From assembly GCA_050084515.1 (NCBI GenBank), contig CM114271.1, positions 15,934,001 to 15,998,000 on the forward strand: DNA of 64,000 nt. Direction: 5' to 3'. The notes under the pieces were generated by a model that was given only the letters and a program-made list of their open reading frames with translations, had not been told where the DNA came from and ran no database searches. Positions within the stretch are counted from its first letter, which is position 1; each line of letters starts with the position of its first letter. This document shows positions 23,890 to 35,261 of this stretch, piece after piece. The stretch comes from Blasia pusilla (lineage: Eukaryota > Marchantiophyta > Marchantiopsida > Blasiales). The position numbers and the translations under genes were made by a program.

Positions 23890-25186
23890 TCTACTAGCTA
23901 TGGGTGTAGGCAACCTAACCTCTCATCACCACAAGAAGCCTCCCACGGTCTACTGGTCATCACTCCAGCCTCACTATTTGTAGCACACAGGAGTAACACT
24001 ACTCTGGAAATCAGCGTCAACCCTAACAATGGGCGCGCAAGCAAGAAGCACGATGGAGGGGATCCAAACACAGGAAGTCCAACGACAATCCTCCAATCGC
24101 AAATGGAAATCAAGGTAACACAATCCACCAAACGTGGTGCCCCCTGAATCCACAAAACCCACCACATAATTCTAATGCAATAGCTACTCCGCCGCGAGTC
24201 GATGACGTACTAGTCGAACTCGCAGCACCTGAAAATATCACCTGCATGGAGAGGCTACACCGTACTATGCTCTAGAGGTACATCAACCAAAAACCTGAGA
24301 TGCATAAAGCGCCTAACACATCTCCGAACAGCACCAAATGAGCTACAACAATGTGTACATTGGCATAGTTAAGAACTCAGCAGTTAAGCGTCCTCCAGGC
24401 AGAATAGCCCAAAGATGGGTGACCAGTTATGCAAAACTAAAATCCCAAATCCTGCAAAAATTTCCTCACGCCCAAGCAAGCAAGCAAGCTTGCTTGCTTG
24501 CTTGCTCCTTGCTCCTTACTCCGCCTCTCACGCCCACTCGCCCCGAGCTACCACGAGTTGCCTCGAGTTGCCTCGAGTTGCCTCAAAACGTCGAGAAATG
24601 CTCGAGACATGCCCCATTCGCCACGCTTCGCCATGCTTCACTATGGAGAGAGGCCCAACCAGGGCGTCCCCAATGGGATAGGCGTCTCCAACAATGAACG
24701 AGTCACCAACCAACCAGCCCCTTCGATCCGCTGTCCACCATAACCAGACCTTGAGCTAGTCCGCGAAATTTCGATCAAAAATTACTTCACAAATCCATGA
24801 CTGAAATTGAATCTGTTTCAACCAGAATTCAATTGACCACCATAGCTATCTCTCCACAAAAAATCAGCTACAACCGAGCTCTGTACCCCGAGCTAAAAAT
24901 CAAACAAACTTGTTGTCCATACACCTCCAGAATCGCAAATCCGACAGCGCTGCCGCCAAGTTTCATGCACGCAGAAATCCGCAACGCTCCACACACTCGA
25001 GCAAATAGATTCACAGGAGATCACAATATGAGTAGCAACAGGAACCTCTCACCCGATCTGGATGAACTTCAACAGAGCTCTCCACATCAGAAAACCGTCG
25101 AACACGAACCAGAATCTTCAATCCTTGATAACTTCCAACTCCCTTGACGAAATCCGGCGATCTAAAGCGCGTTGGAAAGCTCTCAC
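23890..25186 (-). other. 5' leader of B
   Basis: This is noncoding sequence of about 1.3 kb between M1 and gag. It includes a 32-bp perfect palindrome (24,473-24,504) built from AAGC/GCTT units and GTTGCCTCGA repeats near 24,545-24,585. Directly after M1 the minus strand reads GTGAGAGCTTTCC, which does not match the 3' end of initiator tRNA-Met. Confidence 0.6.
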
Positions 25187-25709
25187 CAAGGCGCTTCTTT
25201 CCCAACCAACCGCGCACCAGATTCACACCTCCAACATAGGCCACAAGCCACGAACATCCACGGCTGAGGACACAATCGCCCCCTAACAGATCCCTTCGAT
25301 CTACAATCGGCTACCATCGATCTACTCAGTTCTTTGAGTGAAATCCGTGAAAGACCTCTTTGTCATAAAACACGTATAAAATCACATACAATCGAGCCAA
25401 AAACCCACTCCACGATGGAAGAATCTAGGTCGAAGCTTATGGAAACACCATAGCCAAGAGCTCTACTCACTACCAAGGCTTACTCCCCCAACGAAACAGC
25501 TTAACTCAAAGAATCGATCGTTCTTTGAGGGCACTCCACCTTATATCCTCCAACCTAAGAGCGGGCCCTATTGGGAAAGTCACCCCCAACTGAGTAACCC
25601 CCAACCCTACGTATGGAACCGCATCTCTACCAAGAAACTACGGTCCTACATAAGGAATGGCCTCTACTAGCACACTATACTCTACGACATAATCCGTATG
25701 GTCATGACA
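25187..25709 (-). repeat. M1 terminal block of B
   Basis: This 523-bp block starts TGTCATGACC at 25,709 and ends GCGCCTTG. It matches M2 at 15,901-16,423, which has the same length. No U block lies upstream: base 25,710 is already gag of C. Confidence 0.92.
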
Positions 25710-26220
25710 GAGAGTTTGGGATGCGATGTTGCTTCACACGGCGAAGCCCACATTGAAGGTGGTCTTTGGGTTTTCTGAGCGGGTAGAGCTCAACATGAGT
25801 GAGGAGCAGGTGGTAACCATGGGGTGTTCATGGGAGTCAGCGGGTCCACGAGTAGGATAAGATCCATAGGTGCTCCAGCATGCACCAATACCACGGGCAA
25901 ATGGGCCCAAAGAGCACAGCGGGTATCGTGAGACGATGAGGCAACGGCCCGTACCGACATATATTACCCAGTAGGGACTACGGTTGGCTTGTTAGACGTG
26001 TGGTGGGCCACAATGGTAGAGGGACTGCCCACAACATGGGAGAGGGCCACGGGCACCTCCGATTGCTCAGGAGCCATAGAGGATGTCCCAACCACAGTTG
26101 CAATGTGATCATTATCACCGATATGGTCACACTAGGGATAGGTGTTATGATCTTTGCGGGGAGGTACGTCTAGAGGTAGGCAAAGGACTTGGGGGCGAGA
26201 GAGTTGGTGGAGATTGAGTA
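25710..26220 (+). pseudogene. Element C gag, second part with CCHC region
   Basis: After the 4-bp target repeat the frame resumes with VWDAMLLHTAKPTLKVVFGF. The knuckle pair is at about 26,000-26,155, with CTCGG and CDHYHRYGHTRDRC, where the second Cys of the latter has become Tyr. Several stops (for example 25,787 and 25,976) make it dead. Confidence 0.8.
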
Positions 26221-27410
26221 GTGGATGATTGTGGTGGTAGAGTGCCATCACCAATCACAGGAGATGGAGGACGTGCACCCGATGCAGCGCTCCTTACCCG
26301 CATCGATCAGTTGGAGCAGAGGATTGCTTCCATGACAATGATGCAGCTACATGAGGCTGCTACGGTGATGACTCGAGATGCTGCGAGAGTAATCGAGCCA
26401 TCAAGAGGTAGGGTTGAGATTGACCCACATGAGGGGACCGTGGGCGGCAGGACAGGGTTCCCGAGTCGTTCACATTGTCAGAGGTACTACATACATCGTC
26501 AATGGTGCCTCAATGACCGATAGTACCCATGGGTGAGGCAGGTGCATCAACATTATGAGGAGTTGGAGAGATGACTCCTATGCCGGCTCGAGAGGAGCCA
26601 ATGTCGACCATGTTGTTTGAGGTAGCCACTATGGTGAGCCACACTCCGTTGTTTTTCGCCATGGAGTTGGCGACGTTGGGAGTTGGACCAAGGGAGGTGT
26701 TCCGGTTGGCTGCCACGTTGTGTGAGCATGGAGAGGTGACTACCTTTCGTTTAGAGGTAGTTGAGGAGGTGGTGGACTTGCCCTCAGAGCAGGTGGTCGG
26801 GATGTCTCCCATTGAGTCATGGCATGCTACGGCGGCGGAGTTGGTAGATATGCTAGCTAGGCTAGCGATAGAGTGAGCCATGATCACACCAGGTGTGATG
26901 TTATTGGATAATCGAGCATGAGTGTTTTGTTGGGTTAGTCCCATATGTACGGTATACCACCCGCAGCGTGTCCTACTTGATTCGGGAGCACAAACCCTGA
27001 TATTAGGGAAGGCGGTGTGTTTGGCGTTGGGGTTATTGAAAGGTGACATCGAACGTTGTCCCTTTCAGATACAGACCTCTATTGGGGGCATATCATCCAC
27101 GTAGTACATGACTCGACAAGAGTTGGTGGTTAGACTTCAGCCAGAGCATGAGTCGGATAGTGCGATGGTGCGCACTTGGGCAATTACGACACTGGCACAC
27201 TCATATGATATGTTGGTAGGGAGTGCGGTGTTGTATCCCCTTGGGTTTATTCTGGATTTTTGGGAGGAGACGATTTCTTATTGGCCACGGTGGCGATCAC
27301 GTGATGGATGGGTGAGCCATCTGCCGATGTTGTTTGCAGGGAGTAGTGGTGGTCAACCACGTGAGGATACGGTGACCATGTTGGCAGCATTCACAAGTGG
27401 TGTTAGTTGA
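26221..27410 (+). pseudogene. Element C spacer and aspartic protease
   Basis: The spacer has the helical RIDQLEQRIASMTMMQL segment (26,300-26,350). The protease loop VLLDSGAQTLILGKAV at 26,968-27,015 keeps DSG. The second landmark, YDMLVGSAVLYPLGFILDFWEE, is at 27,206-27,270. The AAFTSGVS end at 27,410 is followed by a stop. Frame changes occur near 26,520 and 26,920. Confidence 0.75.
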
Positions 27411-27599
27411 TCATGAGGGTTCGGAGAGAGGAGCACACATGCGGAGCACATTCCCATAGTGGATAGTCCCACGAAAAGATATGCCAGGGTGGGTGTCTCT
27501 TCCCATGGTGTGGAGCTTCTTTATTGTTGTTAGGAACGAGCGTTGAGATGCGTGGAGTGTAGACAAGCTTTTGAGGCATGCATGGAGCCGTGCCTATGT

Positions 27600-27690
27600 T
27601 TGGAGCAGGATACGAGAGTGTTAGATCTCTTAATTTGGAGGGATCAACACGGCAGGTTGTTGTAGTGTTGCGGGGGTAATGGTACCGATC
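27600..27690 (+). pseudogene. Element C methyltransferase stub
   Basis: Only the motif I region remains. RVLDLLIWRDQHG at 27,610-27,650 corresponds to RVLDLFGGISTG with a 1-base shift. From about 27,690 the sequence jumps to the spacer before the polypurine tract, so everything from DNMT motif II to the PHD is deleted. Confidence 0.7.
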
Positions 27691-27771
27691 ATGCTAGATG
27701 TATATATGATAGGAGATCATGTCGGGGACATATATGTGTGCTATCTGGAGTTGGGGGTATCCAACTGCCAG

Positions 27772-28552
27772 CTAGGGGGGCGGTTGTGGGGTTCTTTTGT
27801 ATATGCGTGAGTATATATATTTTATGTGTGGATCTATCCGTATGTTAGGGAAGATTGGTGTTGTATGGTGTGTAGACGTGACTAGCGAAGTGGGTTGTGT
27901 AGCGATGTGTATGCGCACGACAACTATCACATCTTATTTTGACGTAGGTAGAGTTTTATCGCGTCGACGACATAGAGAGTCAACGGGCTGTTTTGGTGTA
28001 ACTTTGTCTCGGGATGTGGAATGAGGTTGGCGACATGTTTGTTGTGTCAGAAATATCGTTTATGGAGATTTCCCTATTTTGGTTTTAGTCCGATATGTGG
28101 CCCGTTGAACAAGTCGATGGTCATCCGGTAACCTATGCATGCATGTTACTGTTAGGAGGGCAATTTGTGGGAGAAGAGCCTTTTGGCTCTTCCCAAGGAT
28201 GTAAGAGTGAGGAATATGGCTTTCCCAAGCCATCTTTCTCATGTTGAGCCTTAGGAGCGCCTCTCTTGCATAGATATGTGTGGGTGTATAGGAGTTAGGG
28301 TGCTAGCCTCTAGATTCCCTCATAGCAGAGGGTGGATGTTGTTTGATATGTCGATGTAGATTCAGGAGTGGAGTTTTAGGCCGGGTGAGCCAATTTTACT
28401 ACTCTTGATTTTGTTGTGGGGCTCCTTTGTATATGCGTGAGTATATTTTTTTTATGTGTGGATCTATCCGTATGTTGGGGAAGATCGGTGTCGTGTGGTA
28501 TGTAGATGTGACCAGCAATGTGGGTTGAGCAGCGATGTGTATGCGTACGACA
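27772..28552 (+). repeat. Polypurine tract and U1-M2-U2 of C
   Basis: The tract GCTAGGGGGGCGG (27,771-27,783) precedes U1 (27,784-27,922), which ends GCGCACGACA. Two bases (AC) follow. M2 (27,925-28,412) begins TATCACATC and U2 (28,413-28,552) repeats U1. The two U copies differ at about 15 positions plus small gaps by eye, so C is older than B. Confidence 0.88.
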
Positions 28553-28556
28553 TGTC

Positions 28557-31500
28557 CGACGGACATAAGTCCACGGATATGGATTTTTACCATGTGCAAG
28601 CTTGAAGGCAATCCACGGAGTGATGACTATGGCCATAAAGAATGCAAAAGAAATTCTCGATTCCCATGTTGCGTTTGAAGATTTCCATGGCGTAAAATAT
28701 ATGAAGATGTTGAGTAAGTCCAAATGACAATTCTGGCACTCAATATGCAATTACAACTTGAAGAATGTTGCATGCACATTCCCAAATGCGCAAGAAAATA
28801 CCACATGCAAGCACCAAGTTAGTGTCCAACTAATTGCTACTTCAAAAGGAATGCACACAATTCACAAGTCTATGAAGCTTAATTGCATCTTGTTTACGCT
28901 TCAATTTTTTAAAATCTGGTTGGGCTATCGTGCGAGGGGAAGTGTCTCTTGCTATCTAGAGTCATCGAGGCATAAGTTCTATTATATCTTTAGCCAAATT
29001 TTGAACTACAGTTGGAAGCTTTCAAAGGCCTTGCTAAGTATCGAGAAGGTGACCTTTAGGAACTATCCAAGTCTAATTAACAGACCGTTGATGAACAAGA
29101 TTACATATTCCCTAATGACGAGAGAACCATTGAGGATGCTTAGAACTTGGCAAGGCCATCTGCCCTTAATATTGAAAATATGTTACAGAAGCTCATGAAA
29201 GTTATTGAAGCTTCTGACTCACACCAACTTGTGATTGACCATACCATACAACAAATGAAATCAGTTTATAAGTCCATTCTCACTTTGAAGGCAAGGAGTG
29301 ATGAGAATGTGCTCTCTACATCAATTGCAGTCGAATACCACTTGAAAGCTTTGTACCAATTAGGCTACTTGATAGGTAATTGAGACAAAGTGGAGTGGGT
29401 TGAAGCCTTACATAGTAATAGTAGGCGCAAACTGAACAACAACTATGAAATTATCATTGTTCAAACCCTGCCCCCTTTCCAACGAGAAGAAAGGGTCAAA
29501 TTCAAGGATATGCAAATAGAGGTAGATATGGCTACCATTGACATGGTTCTAGTTGAATTTCCTACAAACCATACATTATAAGCTTGTAGAAAAGTGATGG
29601 AAAATCCAAGTTGTTATACTCGATCATGAGTGGAAGGTCTTTTGATGAAAAATGTACATTCTTGAATTTTTCACCCATTAAAATTTGAGTATTCACCTCA
29701 TGTCCTTCAAATGCTCTTGGTTACTTGTGTGTTTTTCACCTACTCTATATTGGGAGTCTGTTTGGAACTACTACATCAATAATTGGATGCTCAAAGAAAA
29801 TGCGAGTAAGTGATAAGCCATCTGTAAACAAGAGATTCCCAATCCAAGAAACTAGAGTCATTGGTTCTTAAGAAAGCAAACTCTCATTCTTTATATGACA
29901 ATTAAACTTTAGATAGAGTCAGAATCCAAACCATTCTGGTTTGGTAGATAGATGGAATCCCTTGATAAAGTCACAAACCACTTCTCAAAGCCAACCCAAG
30001 TGCTCCTAGTATGCCCTCTTTCCATAAGTGACTTGCTTGCATTGGCTCATAACTCCACATATCAAGAGTTTGCCAATAAGCAAGAAAGCCCTACACCAAG
30101 CCTCAAAGGGGAATTCGAGCGACTTGTCATGAATCCATGAGGCTAACTTGGTCATGCGCACTCTCACACAAAGGTGAGGTTGAACCCCATGTATTAGGAG
30201 GTTGGATGAATCTCGCCATGCATGTATATAGAAGCCCTTAATAAACTCTTAGACCGCATTTCAATGCCAACCTAAATGCCCTCGTATGTCCTTTTTCCAG
30301 AAGCAACTTGCTCTCACCAGATCATAATTTGAACTCCAGATATATGGAGTTCGCTTTAAAAAAACCTACCATGGATCACTATACAACAAACAAGAAAGCC
30401 CTACACCAAGCCTCAAAGGGAAGACCAAGTAATTTTCCCTCGTGCTTTCCAAGATTAAGTTATGGAACTTGCATTTCCATGTGAGAATCCAATGTTATGG
30501 AGGCAATCCACACCCTACTGCCCACTACCGGAGCATTGGGTGAGAATTCACAACTTCCTTGGTAGATTTTTGAGAAATTTACGTTACAACGTTTTGTACG
30601 AGAAAGGGAAAGATGAACAACCAACCCACTTGGCTTGAGTCCGGACACCGCACCGCATTGCTAGAGGCACGTCTAGCTAGAATCAAAGGTATGTAGAGGC
30701 AAGGATCTATATGATGCAGCAACTAGCGGGACGGTGGTGTGTGTGGAGTCCACAAGATTATGAAGAACCTTGCTCAAATGGGCAGAAGAGATCCATACAT
30801 CCCTAAGGGTCACGTTTACGAAATGACTGGTTTTATTGCATAGATTGATGCCAATCGCGATGCATCCCAATCGTAATCTAAGTCAAGACGAGGGCCCCAA
30901 TCATCTTGGCCAAAGAATTAGAAATATGCAGCGACTCAATTGCATGAGAGTGCACTCCTTGGATGAGACATGAGCGAGTTTGGACTTTGGAGGAGGACTT
31001 ATCCCATAACATCTCATCATTAAGCTTGAGGAATATTTTCAATTCGTGCCTCTTGATGCTTGATCGATTCAACCTTCTAATCTATGTTGAATTTGTTATT
31101 TAGATACTACAACCTTTATATTTACATATTTCCCTGATGGGAGAGATCACTCGAGAGTGCAAGGGGAAAAAAATCGACATGGGAGCATGTGATAGTTCTC
31201 AGCGACAGTAGTCCAGCCTTAACCATGGAATGGTCGAGTTGTGTCTACACACTCGCCTCTCTTTTTCTGCGGGTTCGAGTTTTCCACTAGCTGTGCAAGA
31301 TCCTCGACATGGAAGCATATGACAATTCCCAATGAACGTTTGTGAGGTGTCGAGAGAGGCTAAGCAATCGAAAGAAAATACCTACATTAAGATTATGGTC
31401 ACAATATGCCTGTGCATAGCACGAGCATTCTTACTAGTAGTATGATAAGTAAGCAAGATAAATGTATGTGTCAAACAAATGCCATCTATTCCTTCACGAA

Positions 31501-32166
31501 ATTGAAATTTAATTACAGTATTTCTTACATAAGAGACACTAGTAAAGACTTATAATAGACTGCTTAGTAATGCACAAATCCCTATTCACGGCCTCTACAG
31601 ATATGTGTCAGTTTTTTTTCTCATCGTTTATATTATCCACGTGTACTCCACATGTATGTTTAGTAATTTTATAATACTTTCCCCCTCTCAAGGCCGCACT
31701 GGTTAATAATTCGAGTTAATATTTCACTCTCCTTACCAATATCTCCATATCACTCCAAAAACATTTTGGAACTGTGACATGTGTCAAACATAGAGGAGGA
31801 GGAAAAAAAGGTATCCTTAAATTCTTAAACTGTTAAATCATTAAATTTTATTCTTAATTCTTAATTTAAATATAATAATCTTAGTTATAAAAGAAAATGT
31901 TTACGGCAGCACACCAACTAGTGCTGCCTTGTAACGCGTGCTCGGCTGAAAGATGATGGACCGATATAACGCAGCAGAGACCCGTCTTTTGAAACCTCTA
32001 CGGGAAGACGAGCTAGTCTGGACAGGGAGGGTATTAGGGCAGACAGAGGGATCGACAGGACGAGGGTCGAAGAGAAGCGCGGGACGAGGCACGCGAAGGT
32101 TTGATCTCGCGATCGAGTAGGGGGTTGGCGTAGGGAGTTTATCATCCACAGCAAGTGCTTGCAAAG
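28557..32166. other. Intergenic region upstream of SPF30
   Basis: This region is AT-rich and free of gypsy sequence. A degenerate coding-like stretch at 29,060-29,581 is annotated separately. A short duplicated passage (AAGAAAGCCCTACACCAAGCCTCAAAGGG-like) occurs near 30,080 and 30,390. No other supported gene is seen. The SPF30 promoter should lie in the last few hundred bases, but I see no decisive TATA box. Confidence 0.5.
29060..29581 (+). pseudogene. Unrecognised decayed coding stretch
   Basis: One frame stays open from 29,147 to 29,383 (78 codons). After one TGA it continues in the same frame from 29,390 to 29,581. The peptide is helical, rich in Leu, Lys and Glu, and unlike retroelement proteins. 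It may be a pseudogene fragment or chance. I do not recognise the family. Confidence 0.3.
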
Positions 32167-35100
32167 ATGCAGAGCGGTGCGGAGCTCGAGGAGAATCTGA
32201 GCACGTACGAGGAGCAGCTGCAGCAAGTAAGTTGCAATCCATCTCTTGGTCTTGACGGAAATGCCGGGTTGGAGGCGAAAACGTTTTGTGCCTTTGCGAG
32301 GAGATGATTGCCCTTTGCGTTCGTCTGTCATTGATTGTCTGGGAATTCGAGATTAGCGATGAGACAGTCGGTGTCGGTCGTTTTATTTGCGTCTGGAGAT
32401 CGATTGTACCTTCGAATGGAAATTTATGTGTTCTGCTTGTCAGAATTCGATATCGACTTGTCGGCCCTAAGTTTATTTCGATGGATTTGGAAATATCCAG
32501 CTGTGTTTTCATAGTGTGGTAAACATGTTGGCAGGTGAGGGAGTTACATGAGGCCGAGCCGGACAACGCCGAGTATGGAGAAATGGTTAAAGAATTGGAA
32601 GAGGTTAGTATGAGCGGCATTTTTGGGTCATGCTTGGACGCTTTGCTGGAGAACGAATTGAAACTTGCTTGGCTGCGATGTTGTAATGAATGATTATCAG
32701 CACCTGGTAGTGTAAACGTACACTGCTGAGTGGGAAAGAGAGAGCATGTGAGTGATGAAAGCTAGTCAGTGTACCTAAGGAGTCACCAATGTTGTTCAAG
32801 CAGGGCAGCACGACACAGCTGCATGCGAGACAGGACCTTTTTTGGAGTTGCTTTGCAAGGTGAGGTGGTTTGCCCTCTTGAATGGAATATAGTACTGCGA
32901 CATGGGCTTTGGGGCCAATCAGAGTTGTTCTTCATACCCCTCACTGTCTCAATTAAATTTTCATGGAACGTAGGGCATGATGCCTACATTCAAAAGCGCA
33001 GCACTGAATATGGATACTTTTTGTTGTGTAATCTGCCTCAGTCATCTGCGTCCTAGCCTTGTTCTGGCAGGTTATCAGATGTGATGGTTTCAATCATCGA
33101 TTCTCATCAAAAGTCTTTGGTGTGACGATGGGATGGTCAGGTTCTTGAGCTCACACGGGACTTGCTCGCTGCTGCAAGACAAGGCGAGGCAGATGATTCT
33201 TCCATACCTCTACAAACTCACAAGAAAATTTCAAGACCCGTCAATGATCAGGTATAGCCGGAAACATTGTTTCCTCAAATATGAATGTCATTGAAAGTTG
33301 TGTAGCTCTTCTCTAGTTGCCTGGTCTGAATGTCTTTTCAGTGGAGAATGATTTGAAAACTTTGCTGTTAGGTAGCAAGATGGTACCAAGATGCATTTGA
33401 TGTTTTGCAACACCGCTAACTAAATAACTACGAGGGTGCCGCCAATCGGATTGCAGGTAGTAGAGTCCCTGGACATACCAGGACGCATGCCAGTTGGCAG
33501 CAGAGTGCAAGCAGTTTGGAGTGAAGATGGTGAATGGTGAGCTCCATTTGTTGATTGTTGTTGGTGTAGTCTCTGCCTCTGTTCTCATGGGAAGCCTGTA
33601 GTTGTTTCTCATGAGTTAATTGCTATCTCCATAACTAATATGATTGGCTGTTATCCAGGTACAATGCGATAGTTGAAGCAATCACTCCAAATGGATACTT
33701 TGTCTCTTACGATGAGTGGGGGAATAAGGAAGAGGTACTCATTTGACTGATCTACGCACTCTCATTCAGGTGTAGGGTAGCAGGTGAAAAGAAATTGGAA
33801 CATTCCCCTACTTCGTTCTCACTAACTTTAAGCAGATTGTCCAAAGGTCCACATGCCACTGGTTATCTTTCCTCAATCCCCCACAGTGCTATTCTAGAAA
33901 AGATGAAGATGTCGCATCAGCAGGGTAAGGGGTCCCTAGAGTGTTTCAGGAGAGAGCCCTCCATCCAGAACAGGATGACCTAATGTTAAATAATAGCAAA
34001 TTATGTAGTCCGTGGAAAAAAAAAATTAGAGTGATTATGAAGACACACATCACACCTGGTCTAGAACAAGCTCTTTGCAGTTCCCAGGGCAGAGTTTAAT
34101 GTCTGGGCCCCCACCCTGATCTTCCAGCCTGTGTAAGTCATGTACTCTTGGGACTGATTCAAAAGCTTTGGGAAACAAAACCAACGGAGGCAGCATCTTT
34201 TCCTTGGTTGCCAAAAGTATAATCACTGTCATGAAGCTTCCTGTAGTGTGGAATATTGTAGAAATAAACTCTCATTACTTGTGACTTACCTACCTTCTGA
34301 ACTAACTTCTCAGGTAGACCTGGCAAATGTTCGAAGTATTACCATTCAAGCAGACGAGGATATACCCATTGAAGAGGATCCCCTTCTAGATGCTGAAAGA
34401 GAGGCAGAGGCTACCAAAATGGCACTGAAACGGAAGATAGCACAAGCAGCTGATACTGATGTTATGCCCAAGGATTTGCCTGCCAAGTTGAAAATCCGAC
34501 CTGAGGATCCTGAGGATCTGGTAAGCAGTCTTTACTGAAGTGGCAAATCAGTTGGTAAAATTTGAAATTAGAAAATATATTGGAATCCCATATTGCAGTA
34601 ATGAAGTTGGCATAGATCTGAAGACACCAGGTCAATGCCTAGTTGAAATATGATTCTGGTTCACTTCTGTGTCCAAAGGTATCTAATGCTTGCATGCACT
34701 GGGTGGACAGAAAATTGCGAAAAGAAAGAAAATTCATGCATTTAAATCAAAGCAAAGGCTTGAACAAATGGAGCTCACTCAAAACAAGCGACAAAATGCA
34801 TGGCAACAATTTCAAACTGCTAAGGGGAAGTCAAAAAAGGTAACTAAATAGTGTTTTGGGTATGAATGCATCGTGAGCAGACTGTACTACACAACAAAGG
34901 ATGCAAAGTAATGGATTGCTCCAGTAGAATATGCAAAGTGGAACACAAGTCTTGAATGAATGACTTGTTCTGAGACTAATTTATAAGTTCCTTGGAAGAA
35001 ATCTGAGAGGGTAGGACATGTTATTTATGTATCCCAGTGTCTTATTTATTCCCTAATCCAGTCAACTGAGCAGTGGTTATGGGTTTCTAGCAGGTTGGAT

Positions 35101-35261
35101 TTTTCACAGGTCGCAAGAAGGAGAGTATCTTCAAATCTCCGGATGATCCAAAGGGGAAGGTGGGTGTTACAGGTAGTGGCAAAGGAATTACGGAGTTTCA
35201 CAAGCGGGAAAAGCACCTTCACATGAGAGTAGGAGGAGAGGATGGAGAAGACTGGCAATGA
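32167..35261 (+). CDS. SPF30: Survival-motor-neuron-related splicing factor 30 (SPF30/SMNDC1), eight exons
   Basis: Exons are 32,167-32,226, 32,535-32,603, 33,141-33,251, 33,457-33,536, 33,659-33,734, 34,314-34,520, 34,711-34,839 and 35,094-35,261. All introns are GT-AG, and the frame closes to 299 residues, the usual plant length. The N-terminus is a helical Glu-rich segment (residues 1-65). A Tudor domain spans about residues 92-145. W101, Y108, Y124, W127 and N129 sit where SMN-type Tudor domains place their aromatic cage for symmetric dimethylarginine. The C-terminus has basic KRK patches and ends GGEDGEDWQ. The protein is a nuclear spliceosome factor that helps the U4/U6.U5 tri-snRNP join. 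No disabling change is seen, so it appears functional. Confidence 0.92.

Larger units (their letters stand above)
15791..25709 (-). mobile_element. Element B: most complete gypsy-type element with DNMT and PHD
   Basis: B is 9.9 kb, reads right to left, and interrupts the gag of C. Its two ends are TGTCATGACC (M1, at 25,709) and GCACGACA (U2, at 15,791). The target bases GAGA are repeated at 15,787-15,790 and 25,710-25,713. In coding order it has gag, CCHC knuckles, protease, methyltransferase, RT, RNase H, integrase and PHD, then the polypurine tract and U1-M2-U2. M1 and M2 are both 523 bp and differ at roughly 5% of positions by eye. It still carries several frameshifts and stops. Its terminal blocks differ from those of A and C. 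Confidence 0.93.
12198..28552 (+). mobile_element. Element C: deletion derivative, host of nested element B
   Basis: C starts TCTCACATC after the 4-bp repeat TGTC (12,194-12,197) and ends GTACGACA before the same TGTC (28,553-28,556). It contains M1, a leader, gag interrupted by B at 15,790, the protease and the start of the methyltransferase. It then jumps to the polypurine tract, so the rest of the methyltransferase, RT, RNase H, integrase and PHD are deleted. The gag reading frame is continuous across B when one copy of the 4-bp target repeat is removed. A J-type M block (12,780-13,664) complicates the leader. Confidence 0.85.

Noticed and set aside
24415-24743. Three overlapping plus-strand ORFs in the leader of B
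   Set aside because: They read antisense to the element through simple AAGC and CTCGA repeats and have no domain.
15791-25709. Classification as a Ngaro/VIPER/DIRS tyrosine-recombinase element because of the split repeats
   Set aside because: A DDE integrase with zinc domain is encoded and no tyrosine recombinase is visible. Target duplications of 4 bp are present.
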